A DNA stretch of 64,000 nt from Acidobacteriota bacterium (GCA_021846985.1 JAJZVX010000014.1:1-64000); one strand, 5' to 3'; counted from the stretch's first letter, positions 53,598 to 63,315 are shown. Notes: a model not told the origin generated them from the sequence alone. Made by a program: numbers and translations.

Positions 53598-53629
53598 GCA
53601 AGCCGGGCGGCCTGCTCCGCCCGGCTTGC
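53598..53629 (+). terminator. Rho-independent terminator after the isomerase-like gene
   Basis: Perfect 13-bp stem GCAAGCCGGGCGG (53598-53610) / CCGCCCGGCTTGC (53617-53629), 6-nt loop CCTGCT, followed by GCATCTTTT. It starts 20 nt after the stop codon. Confidence 0.87.
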
Positions 53630-53704
53630 GCATCTTTTGCGCCCGGCCTCCGCGCCCGCGGCCACAACGGCGCCGGCGCTGCTTCGTCTAATGGGGGTGA
53701 GAGC

Positions 53705-54832
53705 ATGGACACTGCGCCCGCCTTGCGAATCCCATCCCCGCGTCTGACCGCCGTGTCGATGCTCTGCCTGCTCCCGGCCTGCCTGGCTCAATCTCCTCCC
53801 CAGCCTGCGCCTTCCTTCAAGGTCCACACCCCGCCGGTCACGCTCCTTGTCACCGTCCGCGACAGGCACGGCGCGCTCGCCGGCCATTTCGCCGCCGCCG
53901 GCCTCACCCTCACCCAGGACGGCCGCGCCCAGAAGATCGAAAGCTTCACCCAAGACTCCGCCCTGCCCTTCCGCCTGGGCCTGCTCATCGACACCAGCGG
54001 CGGCATGTCCCGCGTCATGGGCGCCGAGCGCACAGCAGCGGAGAATTTCGTCGATGCCATGCTGCCCTCCAACCCGGCCGCCGGCAATGACCAGGCCTTC
54101 CTCATCCACTTCGACCGCGAGGTCGAGCTGCTGCGCGACTTCACCTCTTCCCGGCAAAAACTCCACAGCGAACTGGACCAGTTGGGGCCTACATCGAACG
54201 AGTCCCAGGAAGATCCCCAGGCGCAGGAAACCTCCTCCGGCGGCCGCGAGTGGAACCGCAACCCGCGCAGCCCGCAACTCTACGACGCCATCTTCCTCGC
54301 CTCCGACGAACTGATGATGAACAAGGACGGCCGCAAGGCGCTCATTGTCTTTTCCGATGGCATCGACCATGGCAGCAAAGAGTCGCTCAACGACGCGATC
54401 GACGCCGCCGACCGCGCTAACGTGGAGATCTACACCATTCACTTCAAAGGCGGACCTGAATCCGGCGCAAGCGGCTTTCCCGGCCACGGCGGCATGGGCG
54501 GCGCATGGCCGGGCAGCGGTTGGCCCGGCGGCTACCCCGGAGGCGTCCATCCCGCCAGTGGCAGCCGCGCCGCCGGCGTCGATGGCAAAAAGATTCTCGA
54601 AACCATCGCCCGCCGCACCGGCGGACGCGCCTTTGAAGCCCGGAAAGCTGAAAATCTCAATGCCATCTACACCCAGATCGCCCAGGAGTTACGCGGCCAG
54701 TACGTGTTGACCTTCACCCCCGGCCAGGTGGACAACAACGGCGGCTACCATAAGCTCGCCCTCGCAACCGACCGGCATGGCTACGAAGCGGTTACGCGCG
54801 AGGGCTACTACACCTCCACGAAAAACCCGTAA
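53705..54832 (+). CDS. VWA domain protein of the acidobacterial type
   Basis: 375 residues. A signal sequence (AVSMLCLLPACLAQS) that may be a lipoprotein signal (LPAC). The N-terminal beta domain (VTLLVTVRDRHGALAGHF... LTLTQDGRAQKIESF) precedes the VWA domain, as in the VWFA-related family expanded in Acidobacteria. The MIDAS motif reads DTSGGMS, with Gly instead of the second serine. A Gly/Pro-rich loop (GHGGMGGAWPGSGWPGG) follows, and the C-terminus ends with RGQYVLTFTPG and EAVTREGYY. Probably exported or membrane-attached and involved in metal-dependent protein contacts. ATG 53705 has a G-rich tract upstream. Confidence 0.82.
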   Translation: MDTAPALRIPSPRLTAVSMLCLLPACLAQSPPQPAPSFKVHTPPVTLLVTVRDRHGALAGHFAAAGLTLTQDGRAQKIESFTQDSALPFRLGLLIDTSGGMSRVMGAERTAAENFVDAMLPSNPAAGNDQAFLIHFDREVELLRDFTSSRQKLHSELDQLGPTSNESQEDPQAQETSSGGREWNRNPRSPQLYDAIFLASDELMMNKDGRKALIVFSDGIDHGSKESLNDAIDAADRANVEIYTIHFKGGPESGASGFPGHGGMGGAWPGSGWPGGYPGGVHPASGSRAAGVDGKKILETIARRTGGRAFEARKAENLNAIYTQIAQELRGQYVLTFTPGQVDNNGGYHKLALATDRHGYEAVTREGYYTSTKNP

Positions 54833-54875
54833 GTCCCTCGCATTCTCCTCCGCTGTTGAAGAAATCCCCGGGAAA

Positions 54876-54910
54876 GGCAAGGGGCGCGGCCCATGGCCGC
54901 GCCCCCTGCC
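54876..54910 (+). terminator. terminator between the VWA gene and ppdK
   Basis: 16-bp stem with one mismatch (54876-54891 / 54895-54910), loop CAT, followed by TTTT. The genes are convergent, so it may serve both, but the T-tract is on the plus strand. Confidence 0.8.
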
Positions 54911-54931
54911 TTTTCACCCGCAGCGGCGGGC

Positions 54932-57664
54932 TTACTTGTTGGTGTGGCCGGAGCCGGTCTTCTCTTCCGCTGCCGCCTGCGCCGCCGCTAGCCGCGCCGT
55001 CAACAGACGGAACGGCGAGCAGGAAACGTAGTTCAGGCCGATCTTGTGGCAGAACTTGACGGACTCTGGATCGCCGCCATGCTCGCCGCAGATGCCCACC
55101 TTCAGGTTGGCCCGCGTGTTGCGTCCCTTGGTTGTGGCCATCTTCACCAGTTGGCCCACGCCCGCCTGGTCCAGCGTGGCAAACGGATCCTGCTTGAAGA
55201 TGCCCGCCTGCAGGTACGCCGGCAGGAAGTTGTTGATGTCGTCGCGGCTGATGCCGAACGTCGTCTGGGTCAGGTCGTTGGTGCCGAAGCTGAAGAACTC
55301 CGCCTCTTCGGCAATCTGGTCGGCCGTCAAAGCCGCGCGCGGCAGCTCGATCATGGTGCCCACCATGTAGTCCACCTTCACGCCCTTCTCCTTGAAAACC
55401 TCCTCCGCCACGCGGCGCACGATCGCCGTCTGGTTGCGCATCTCCTCGATCGAGCCAATCAGCGGAATCATGATCTCAACGTGCGGATTGCCGCCCTTGT
55501 TCTTGATCGAGACCGCCGCCTCCAGAATGGCTCGCGCCTGCATCTCGGTAATCTCCGGGAAGGTGATGCCCAGGCGGCAGCCGCGCAGGCCGAGCATGGG
55601 ATTCATCTCGTGCAGTTCCTGCACCCGCGTCAGCAGCGTGCGCAGTTCCTTCAGCTTCGGCGAGCGAGGCTTGGTTTCCTCAAGCCGTGCGATCTCCACC
55701 AGCAGATCTTCACGCTTGGGCAGAAACTCGTGCAGCGGAGGATCCAGCAGGCGGATCACCACCGGCAGCGACTCCATTGCCTTAAACAAACCCGCAAAGT
55801 CGGCCCGCTGCATGGGCAGCAGCTTCTTCAGCGCGGCGCGGCGATCGGCTTCGTTGTCGGCCAGAATCATGGCGCGCATGTGCTCGATGCGATCCTCGGC
55901 AAAGAACATGTGCTCGGTGCGGCACAGCCCAATGCCTTCGGCGCCGAACTGGCGGGCCTGCTTGGCGTCGCGCGGAATGTCGGCGTTGGCCCACACCTGC
56001 AGCCGCCGCACGGGGTCCACCCAGTTCATGAACTTCACCAGATCCGGATCGTCCGGCTGTGCCGGCAGCGTTTTCAACTGCCCGGCAATCACCCGGCCCG
56101 TGGTGCCATCCAGCGAAATGTAGTCGCCTTGCTTGAAGGTCTTGCCCTTCACGCGCAGTTCCTTCTTGGCTTCGTCCACCGTGCAGTCGCCGGCCCCGGC
56201 CACGCAGCACTTGCCCATGCCGCGCGTCACCACCGCCGCGTGCGAGGTCATGCCCCCGCGCGAGGTCAGAATGCCCGACGCCACTTCCATGCCCGCGATA
56301 TCCTCGGGCGTGGTCTCGCCGCGCACCAGAATGATGCTCTTGTAGGTGCCCTTCTGGTGCATCTTCACCGCGTCCTCGGCGGTAAACACGATCTGACCCA
56401 CCGCAGCCCCGGGAGAAGCCGGCAGTCCGGTGGCCAGAACCTCGATCTTTTCGCCCTTCTCCACCAGCCGCGGAACCAGGAAATCGTAAAGCTGGTTCGG
56501 CTCCACGCGGAAGATCGCTTCGTCCTGCGTGATCAGTCCTTCGCGCACCATGTCGATGGCGACGCGCACCGCGGCCAGACCCGTCCGCTTGCCGTTGCGC
56601 GTTTGCAGCATGTAGAGCTTGCCATCCTGGATGGTGAACTCAAAGTCCTGCATGTCGCGATAGTGCTTTTCGAGCCTGCTGGTGATGGTGCGCAACTGCT
56701 CGTAGACCGCGGGCATGGCGCGTTCCAGTTCGCTGATGTGCAGCGGCGTGCGCACGCCGGAAACCACGTCTTCACCCTGCGCGTTCATCAGGTATTCGCC
56801 AAAAAAGACCTTCTCGCCCGTGGCCGGATTGCGCGTGAATCCAACGCCGGTGCCGGAGTTCTCGCCCAGGTTGCCGAAGACCATGCACTGCACGTTGACG
56901 GCGGTGCCCAGCCAGTCGTCGATCCGGTTGATGCGCCGGTAGGTCTTGGCGCGATCGTTCTCCCAGCTCCGGAACACAGCGTCCCGCGCCTGCACCAGTT
57001 GTTCCAGCGGATCCTGCGGAAAGTCCTTGCCCGTCTCCTTCTTCACCAGCTTCTTGTACTCGGCGATGATCTTCTTCAGCGCCTCGGGCTGAAGCTCGTA
57101 GTCGAACTTCACCTTCTCCTTGGCCTTGACGGCGTCAAAGATGTGCTCGAACTTCTTCTTGCCAATCTCCAGCACCACGTCGCCAAACATCTGGATCAAA
57201 CGGCGATAGGAATCGTATGCAAAACGGGGATTATTGCTGAGGGATGCCAGCGCTTCCACGGCCTTGTCGTTCAGACCAAGGTTCAGAATCGTGTCCATCA
57301 TGCCGGGCATCGAGAACTTGGCGCCCGACCGGACAGAAACCAGCAGCGGATTGTCTCCCGCGCCCAGCTTCTGCCCCTGCATCTTCTCAAGACGCTCCAG
57401 AGCCGCATGCATCTCCACATCGATCTTCGGATTCAGCGCCCCGCGCATGTACTCGCGGCAGGCTTCGGTCTGAATCGTGAATCCCGGAGGCACCGGCAGA
57501 CCGGCATTGGTCATCTCCGCCAGGCCGGCGCCCTTGCCGCCCAGCACGTCCTTCATGTTTCCATTGCCGTCGGCCTTGCCGCCACCAAAAAAATATACGT
57601 ATTTCGTAGGAGTTGATGTTTTGGTCGCCGAAGCGCCCGCCTGAGCCACCACGCCCTGCGTCAT
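54932..57664 (-). CDS. ppdK: pyruvate, phosphate dikinase
   Basis: 910 residues. The N-terminal nucleotide-binding region has FGGGKADGNGNMKDVLGGKGAGLAEM and the central phosphohistidine domain has LTSRGGMTSHAAVVTRGMGK with the catalytic His. The C-terminal PEP-binding barrel ends near LRLLTARLAAAQ. The enzyme interconverts pyruvate, ATP and phosphate with PEP, AMP and pyrophosphate. ATG 57664 with GGAGG upstream is used; the longer frame to 57733 is not supported by family similarity. It is convergent with the VWA gene. Confidence 0.97.
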   Translation of the reverse strand: MTQGVVAQAGASATKTSTPTKYVYFFGGGKADGNGNMKDVLGGKGAGLAEMTNAGLPVPPGFTIQTEACREYMRGALNPKIDVEMHAALERLEKMQGQKLGAGDNPLLVSVRSGAKFSMPGMMDTILNLGLNDKAVEALASLSNNPRFAYDSYRRLIQMFGDVVLEIGKKKFEHIFDAVKAKEKVKFDYELQPEALKKIIAEYKKLVKKETGKDFPQDPLEQLVQARDAVFRSWENDRAKTYRRINRIDDWLGTAVNVQCMVFGNLGENSGTGVGFTRNPATGEKVFFGEYLMNAQGEDVVSGVRTPLHISELERAMPAVYEQLRTITSRLEKHYRDMQDFEFTIQDGKLYMLQTRNGKRTGLAAVRVAIDMVREGLITQDEAIFRVEPNQLYDFLVPRLVEKGEKIEVLATGLPASPGAAVGQIVFTAEDAVKMHQKGTYKSIILVRGETTPEDIAGMEVASGILTSRGGMTSHAAVVTRGMGKCCVAGAGDCTVDEAKKELRVKGKTFKQGDYISLDGTTGRVIAGQLKTLPAQPDDPDLVKFMNWVDPVRRLQVWANADIPRDAKQARQFGAEGIGLCRTEHMFFAEDRIEHMRAMILADNEADRRAALKKLLPMQRADFAGLFKAMESLPVVIRLLDPPLHEFLPKREDLLVEIARLEETKPRSPKLKELRTLLTRVQELHEMNPMLGLRGCRLGITFPEITEMQARAILEAAVSIKNKGGNPHVEIMIPLIGSIEEMRNQTAIVRRVAEEVFKEKGVKVDYMVGTMIELPRAALTADQIAEEAEFFSFGTNDLTQTTFGISRDDINNFLPAYLQAGIFKQDPFATLDQAGVGQLVKMATTKGRNTRANLKVGICGEHGGDPESVKFCHKIGLNYVSCSPFRLLTARLAAAQAAAEEKTGSGHTNK

Positions 57665-58125
57665 GGGGTATTGCCTCCACTCTTGGGATTCCGCCGATGC
57701 GGTTTGAATGTACAGTTGCTCACGCGAAAACACAGCATCTAGTCACGCTTATGTGCGGCTGACAGACTCATCGCGTGCAAGCCACCCAGACATTGGACTC
57801 CGCTGCGCGGCATTGAAAAGTCACTATCAGAAATATTACTCCGTACCCCCGGCCGCCTGTGCCCAGGATCACATACGGGGGCGCCCCGGCCTGGAACCCG
57901 CCGCGCCCCAGCGTCACTCACCCCGGGAGCCGCAACAGTAGGGAACAAGGCAGCGCCCGCACAGGCCAACAAAACGGCATCGGCGCCATAAAGAGCGCAT
58001 CGCGAAATCAATGCCATATTGCGAGAACAAGGGAAAACGCATGGCGCGCTTTCCCGCTCCACTCAAATCTCCCCTGGAAAACTCAATTCGGCCCGCCTTT
58101 GCCGCCAGACTGTAGAGAAATGATT
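57665..58125. other. intergenic region upstream of ppdK
   Basis: 461 nt. Nothing convincing: an AT-rich patch around 57810-57840 (AAAAGTCACTATCAGAAATATTACTCC) may carry a promoter for ppdK on the minus strand, but no properly spaced hexamers were found. No coding frame with plausible character. Confidence 0.4.
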
Positions 58126-58476
58126 TCACGCGGCTGGCCGCTCAAGACACGGCTCGCGCCGCGCCGCCGCCCTGCTCTGCGTCATTAGAATCCCGTCCAA
58201 CCCCACCAGCGCCAGAATCTCCGCCACCCGCGCCGGCACATTGGCCAGCGTAAACTGGTGCCCCGTCTCCCGCGCGCTCCCGTAGAGAGAGATCAGCGCC
58301 GCAATGCCCGCCGCATCGATGCGCTCCACCCCGCCCAGATCGAGCGCGACATTGTGCTCGCGGACCAGGGGCGTCACGCGCCGCTTCAGATCCTCATCGC
58401 AGCCGCGGACCAGCTCGGTCATCCCGCCTCTTGCCAGCATCACCGTGTCCATTGTCATCCCCATCGCGCTCGTCAT
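58126..58476 (-). CDS. STAS-domain protein lacking the phosphorylatable serine
   Basis: 116 residues. STAS fold with VALDLGGVERIDAAGIAALISLYGSAR; the loop that carries DSSG in anti-sigma factor antagonists (SpoIIAA) reads D54-A55-A56-G57, so it cannot be phosphorylated at the usual serine. GGAGG 6 nt before ATG 58476 decides the start. No anti-sigma kinase or sigma factor gene is nearby. It may be a constitutively active antagonist or have another STAS role. Confidence 0.82.
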   Translation of the reverse strand: MTSAMGMTMDTVMLARGGMTELVRGCDEDLKRRVTPLVREHNVALDLGGVERIDAAGIAALISLYGSARETGHQFTLANVPARVAEILALVGLDGILMTQSRAAARREPCLERPAA

Positions 58477-58679
58477 GTGTACCTCCCACCACCGTCTTGC
58501 CCGCGGGCCGGTGCATCCAACCTACCGTTGCCTTGTCCTCCCTTGTTTGCACGTGAACAGCCAAAACCGGAAAGGAAGAATATGCTCGAATTACAGGGGA
58601 TACCCAACCTTGGAACTTCCCCGCCGCAGCCCGTCCTGTCCGCTTTCCGTCTTCGGCGTCCGCTGGCGAACAGTCGTAC

Positions 58680-58708
58680 TTGAACGGTTAAATTTCAATA
58701 CGTAAAAG
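58680..58708 (+). promoter_or_regulatory. candidate promoter of queG
   Basis: TTGAAC (58680-58685) and TAAAAG (58703-58708), 17 nt apart, each 4/6 of consensus, in an AT-rich stretch just upstream of queG. AAGGGAG (58706-58712) overlaps the -10 box and could be a ribosome binding site instead. Confidence 0.3.
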
Positions 58709-58725
58709 GGAGTGCCGCCGGTTCC

Positions 58726-59955
58726 ATGCCCAGTAACCCATCCAGCCCCGCACCCGCATGGGACGCTGCCCAGACACGCGCCCTCGCACTCCAGGCCGGA
58801 TTCGCCGACGCCGGCCTCGTCGATTTACCGCACCCGGACGAAGCCCGCGACGCCGCCCGCTACGAAGACTGGGTTCGCGCCGGCCGCGCCGCCACCATGC
58901 GCTACATGTCGCGCACCGCCGAGAGCGGCGAACTCGTCCGTTCGCGCGTGGCCCTTCCCTTCCCCTGGGCGCGTTCCGCGCTCGTGTGCTTTGCCAACTA
59001 CCACTCCGACCATCCGCGTTCCATCGAGCCCGCTCCGCCCGGCGCCGGCTGGATCGCCCGCTACGCCTGGACCAACCGTATCGACAACACCGGCCAAACC
59101 CGCCCCTCCGACTATCACAAGGTGCTGCTCAAGCGGACGAAGGCTCTCGAAACCCGCCTCCACGAGCGTTACGGCGCCTTCGAAGCGCGCGCCTACGTCG
59201 ATACCGGCCCTGTCGTCGAACGCGCCCTGGCCGCCGCCGCCGGCCTCGGCTGGATCGGCAAAAACACCTGCCTCCTCCACCCCCGGCTCGGCTCCTGCGG
59301 CTTTCTGGCGGTTCTCCTCACCTCAATCCCGGTTCAGAAAAACGATCGGGGATCCCAGCTCTCAATCCTGAGACCTGGAACACCACAAACCTCAGCCAGA
59401 CAGTCTCAGAACGCACAACCCGCCGCGGAGTCTCCTTCGTTCGTGGTCCCCGACCGCTGCGGAACCTGCCGCCGCTGCCTCGACGCCTGCCCCACCGGCG
59501 CGCTCTTTGCGCCCTACCAGATGGATGCCGCCCGCTGCATCTCCTATCTCACCATCGAGCACCGCGGCCCCATCGATTCCACGCTTATGGCCGGCATGGG
59601 CCGCCAGGTCTTCGGCTGCGACATCTGCCAGGACGTCTGCCCCTGGAACCGCAAATCTCCCCTCGCCGCCGACCCCGAGCTCGCCTCTCGTCCCGAGCTC
59701 GTCAACCCGCCTCTCGAATGGCTTGCCTCCCTCGACGAGCCTGCCTTCGAGCGCGCCTTCAACGGCTCGCCCATCCGCCGCGCCGGTTTTCTCGGGCTGC
59801 GCCGCAACGTGGCCATCGCCATGGGCAACAGCGGCCTGCGCCGCTTCGCCTCGCAGCTTGAACCATGGGCCGCGGCCGCCGATGACGGCTTGCGTTCCGC
59901 CGCCCGCTGGGCGCTCGAAAAACTCCGCGCGCCCCGCTCCCGCCCTCCAGATTGA
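58726..59955 (+). CDS. queG: epoxyqueuosine reductase QueG with an internal insertion
   Basis: 409 residues; typical QueG has about 350-390. The corrinoid-dependent reductase domain includes YVDTGPVVER (catalytic Asp D159) and GLGWIGKNTCL. Two [4Fe-4S] sites are read in CGTCRRCLDACPTGAL (C245, C248, C251, C255) and CDICQDVCPWN. Between LLTSIPV (about 203) and VPDRCGTC (about 241) lies a segment of about 30 extra residues with low-complexity Ser/Gln/Arg/Pro composition. The enzyme performs the last step of queuosine synthesis in tRNA. It ends 1 nt before the stop of the convergent msrQ. Confidence 0.93.
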   Translation: MPSNPSSPAPAWDAAQTRALALQAGFADAGLVDLPHPDEARDAARYEDWVRAGRAATMRYMSRTAESGELVRSRVALPFPWARSALVCFANYHSDHPRSIEPAPPGAGWIARYAWTNRIDNTGQTRPSDYHKVLLKRTKALETRLHERYGAFEARAYVDTGPVVERALAAAAGLGWIGKNTCLLHPRLGSCGFLAVLLTSIPVQKNDRGSQLSILRPGTPQTSARQSQNAQPAAESPSFVVPDRCGTCRRCLDACPTGALFAPYQMDAARCISYLTIEHRGPIDSTLMAGMGRQVFGCDICQDVCPWNRKSPLAADPELASRPELVNPPLEWLASLDEPAFERAFNGSPIRRAGFLGLRRNVAIAMGNSGLRRFASQLEPWAAAADDGLRSAARWALEKLRAPRSRPPD

Positions 59956-59956
59956 T

Positions 59957-60583
59957 TCAGTCCGCCGCTGCCCCGCGCATGCGCATCTTTCTGTGCTCCG
60001 CCCATCCCAGCACCGGCCGCGCCGCCAGCAGCAGCCCCAGCAGCACCGTGATCGTAAGCGGCGTCAACACGCCCGGCTTCACCTGCCACCAGTAGTGGAT
60101 CACCCCGCACACCGCCGCCGCGTACACCAGCCTGTGCAGTTGGTTCCAGCGCTTGCCGCCCAGCGTGCGGATCGCCCACCGCGTCGAGGTCGCCGCCAGC
60201 GGCAGCAGCAGAAGCCACCCCGCCAGTCCCATCACGATAAAGCGCCTCCGCGCAAGATCGGCCGCCATCGCACCCGCGCTGAAACCCGCGTAGAGCGCCA
60301 CGTATGCCGTCAGGTGAAGCGTGGCATAAAAAAACGCAAACAACCCCGCCAGCCGCCGAAACTTCACCAGCCACCCCAGCCGGGGAATCAGCTTCCGCGC
60401 CGGCGTCAGCGCCAGTCCGATCGTCAGCAGGTTCAGTGTTGTCGCGCCCGTTGTAAAGGTAATGGTCGCGGTCGGGTCGGGCCCCAGCGTGTTCGCCGCC
60501 GCTTCCCAAGCCAGCTTTCCCAGCGGCCACAGGCACGCAACCCACGTGGCCGTCTTCAAAAGAATCAGTATCGATCGTTTCAT
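59957..60583 (-). CDS. msrQ: MsrQ, heme-binding membrane subunit of the methionine sulfoxide reductase system
   Basis: 208 residues with about six hydrophobic helices and the ferric reductase-like pattern of conserved His (LHLTAY, RLVYAAAVCGVIHYWW). It passes electrons from the quinone pool to MsrP. ATG 60583 is the likely start, just before MKRSILILLKTATW; the frame is open to 60631. The msrP gene ends 105 nt upstream on the same strand, so the two form the msrPQ operon. Confidence 0.9.
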   Translation of the reverse strand: MKRSILILLKTATWVACLWPLGKLAWEAAANTLGPDPTATITFTTGATTLNLLTIGLALTPARKLIPRLGWLVKFRRLAGLFAFFYATLHLTAYVALYAGFSAGAMAADLARRRFIVMGLAGWLLLLPLAATSTRWAIRTLGGKRWNQLHRLVYAAAVCGVIHYWWQVKPGVLTPLTITVLLGLLLAARPVLGWAEHRKMRMRGAAAD

Positions 60584-60688
60584 GATGTGCAAATCAGCGC
60601 AGTGAAACCATCCGCGCACTACAGAAGACAAGCATGACGGAAGACAAGCGCCGGCTGATCGATTCCCAAGTTCCCTCGTTCCCCGCCT

Positions 60689-61672
60689 CTAAAAATTCTT
60701 CCTTAAATCCATCCCCTGATACAGATACGCCACCTGGTCCGTGTACCCGTTGAACATCAGCGTCTGTTTACGCTGCTCCCAGAAGGGCAGCCCGATCCGC
60801 CGCTCCACCTTCTGGCTCCAGCGCGGATGGTCCACATGCGGATTCACATTCGAGTAGAAGCCGTACTCGTTCGACGCCTGATCGTTCCACGTCGTATGCG
60901 GCTGCCGGTCCACAAACCGCACCGTCACAATCGACTTGGCCGACTTGAAGCCGTACTTCCACGGCACCACAATCCGCACCGGCGCGCCGTCCTGGTTGGG
61001 CAGCGTCTCGCCGTAGAGCCCGAAGGTGAGCAGCGCCAGCGGATGCATCGCCTCGTCCATGCGCAGCCCCTCGGAGTAGGGCCAGGAGATGCTTGTCTGC
61101 TCGGCGCCCCAGTGTTCCACCCTCCGGTCCCAGTAGGAGAGAAACTGCACATATTTCGCCGAGCTCAGCGGCTCGCACTCCTTGATGAACTCCGCCAGCG
61201 AGTACCCCACCCACGGAATCACCATGCTCCACGCCTCCACGCACCTGTGCCGGTAAACGCGGTCCTCCAGCGGCCGCAGCTTCATCAGCGCGTCGATGTC
61301 GAAGGTCTTCGGCCTCTTCACGTGCCCTTCCACCTGTACCGACCAAGGCCGCGCCGGCAGCGCGCCGGCATTCTTCGCCGGCTCGCTCTTGTCCACGCCA
61401 AACTCGTAGAAGTTGTTGTAGTGCGTGATGTCGTCGTAGCTCGTCAGCGTCTCGCCGGTGGTGGTCAGCGGGCTCTTCACCGTTTCGAGCTTGGTCCCGG
61501 CCAGCGCGCGCGTCGCCGGATCGAAGATCTCCGCCAGACGCCCTGCGCCCAGCGCGCCCGCGCCCGCCGCCGCGGCGCTCTTCAAAAACCGCCGCCGGCT
61601 CAGGTACCGGAAATACGCAGCGCGTGATGTGATCTCGGAAGAAGGAATGTCGGGTGGTTTGCCAATCAGCAT
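60689..61672 (-). CDS. msrP: MsrP, periplasmic methionine sulfoxide reductase (molybdopterin subunit)
   Basis: 327 residues. A twin-arginine signal ([21 protein letters not shown]) exports the folded protein. The molybdopterin-binding Cys is C144 in [10 protein letters not shown], near the E. coli MsrP position. Downstream blocks ([31 protein letters not shown]) match the sulfite oxidase fold. With MsrQ it repairs oxidised methionines in envelope proteins. Confidence 0.94.
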   Translation of the reverse strand: MLIGKPPDIPSSEITSRAAYFRYLSRRRFLKSAAAAGAGALGAGRLAEIFDPATRALAGTKLETVKSPLTTTGETLTSYDDITHYNNFYEFGVDKSEPAKNAGALPARPWSVQVEGHVKRPKTFDIDALMKLRPLEDRVYRHRCVEAWSMVIPWVGYSLAEFIKECEPLSSAKYVQFLSYWDRRVEHWGAEQTSISWPYSEGLRMDEAMHPLALLTFGLYGETLPNQDGAPVRIVVPWKYGFKSAKSIVTVRFVDRQPHTTWNDQASNEYGFYSNVNPHVDHPRWSQKVERRIGLPFWEQRKQTLMFNGYTDQVAYLYQGMDLRKNF

Positions 61673-61875
61673 CTCGTTTGACCTCGCACGGGGGAAACGT
61701 GCCTCTTGTCTCTATTAGACACACTGCGGCCGTCCTGCGTTACAGCATTTCTGCGCTTTCGTGCCGGTTCCTGTGTCATCGAGCCAAACGCGCCGCCCGC
61801 CACGCAAACCCAGCCGCCTGCCGCGTGAACTCGTTCCGGATCTCCGCATCGGGCCGCGTTGGCTTCACAAGCCGA

Positions 61876-63315
61876 TCATGCCCGATCGCCCTGCGCAGCC
61901 GCCGCGAACGGCCACTCGCGCAGCCGCCACGCCCGCGCCATATAGATCGCCGTTCCCACCACCCCAATCCCCACCGCCACCGCCAGCCCGCCCACCGCGT
62001 GCGCCCGGTTCACCAGGATGAAGACAAAACCCGCCATCGCCGCCAGCGGCGGCAGCGGATACAGCGGCATCCGGAACGGCCGCTCCAGCTCCGGCCGCTT
62101 CACCCGCAGCACCATCACCCCAATCTGCTGCAGAAAAAACTGCAACAGGATGCGCGTAATCACCAGCAGGGTGATCACCTGGCTCAGCGAAAAGAAGCAA
62201 AACGCCGTCGCCACCAGCCCCAGCGCCACCAGCGACCGGTGCGGAATCCCGTGCTTGGGGTGCACCGCATCCAGAAACCGGAAGTAGTTGCCGTCCCGCG
62301 CCGCCGCATACGGCACCCGCGAGTAGCCCAGCAGCAGCGAAAACACCGACGCGAACGCCGTCCACACGATCAGCGCCGCCATCAGATATCCGGCCCACAG
62401 GCCAAAGGCCGAGTGCGCCATGTCCGCCACCAGTTGCAGCCGCGCCATTTGCAGCCCTGCGGTTGCCGACTCCGCCGCGCGGCTGGCCGCCTCGCGCACC
62501 GCCGGCAGCGCCGCCATGTTCATCAGCACATAGAACACCGAAACAAACGCCACCGACAGCAGAATCGCTCGCGGAATCGTCCGCTCCGGGCGCCGCACTT
62601 CGCTGCCCAAAAAGCAGATGTTGTAGTAGCCCCAGTAGTCGTACGTCGTGATCAGCGTGGCCTGCGCCAGCCCGCCCAGCGCTGCCGCCGCACCCAGCGC
62701 GGGGCCGTGCGGCATCTGCCATCCGCCCGCCGCCGCATGGCTGAAGCCGGAAACCATCACCCCCGCAATCGCCGTCAACACGCCCCCGAACAGCACCCAC
62801 GCCAGCCGCGTAATCGAACTTAAATTTCGATAAAGCAGCGCCGTCACCAGCAAACACGCGGCCGCCGCCGCAAAGTTCGCATAGCGCAGCATCGGCAATG
62901 CCGCAAGCGGCGCCGACTCCAGACCCGGCCAGAAAAACGCCAGAAAGCTCGACAGTCCAATGCACCCCGAGGCAATTGACAGCGGCGCCGTAAAGCTCAA
63001 CTGCCACACAAACAGAAAGCCCAGCCAGTTGCCCGCCCGCTCCGGCCCGTAGATCTCGCGCAAAAACGCATACGATCCGCCCGCCCGCGGGAACATCGCC
63101 CCCAGCTCGGCCCACACCAGCCCGTCGGCCACCGCAATGGCCGCGCCCAGCACCCATGCCCACACCGACAACCGGTAGCCCGCCGCCGCAATCACCAGCG
63201 GCAGCGTGATGAACGGCCCCACGCCGATCATCTCCAGCATGTTGAACAGCACGGCGGACCGCAGCCCGATGCGCCGCTCCAGCGCCTTTGCCGAATTGGA
63301 AGTGGAAGAAATCAA
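61876..63315 (-). CDS. APC-family amino acid permease
   Basis: 479 residues with about twelve membrane helices. The first helix is NMLEMIGVGPFITLPLVIAA, matching the GxG unwound substrate-binding helix of APC transporters, and YYNICFLGSEVRRPERTIPRAILLSV is the conserved helix 6-7 region. Substrate is probably an amino acid or polyamine. It is divergent from the LmbE-like gene at 63358. Confidence 0.88.
   Translation of the reverse strand: MISSTSNSAKALERRIGLRSAVLFNMLEMIGVGPFITLPLVIAAAGYRLSVWAWVLGAAIAVADGLVWAELGAMFPRAGGSYAFLREIYGPERAGNWLGFLFVWQLSFTAPLSIASGCIGLSSFLAFFWPGLESAPLAALPMLRYANFAAAAACLLVTALLYRNLSSITRLAWVLFGGVLTAIAGVMVSGFSHAAAGGWQMPHGPALGAAAALGGLAQATLITTYDYWGYYNICFLGSEVRRPERTIPRAILLSVAFVSVFYVLMNMAALPAVREAASRAAESATAGLQMARLQLVADMAHSAFGLWAGYLMAALIVWTAFASVFSLLLGYSRVPYAAARDGNYFRFLDAVHPKHGIPHRSLVALGLVATAFCFFSLSQVITLLVITRILLQFFLQQIGVMVLRVKRPELERPFRMPLYPLPPLAAMAGFVFILVNRAHAVGGLAVAVGIGVVGTAIYMARAWRLREWPFAAAAQGDRA

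Noticed and set aside
55046..57616. 856-codon open frame opposite ppdK
   Set aside because: The minus-strand ppdK has every active-site motif. The antisense product has no recognisable domain and an unusual His/Arg/Gln composition.
58500..58725. possible small RNA or tRNA in the gap upstream of queG
   Set aside because: No cloverleaf, conserved T-loop or stable rod was seen; only an AT-rich promoter-like patch near 58680.
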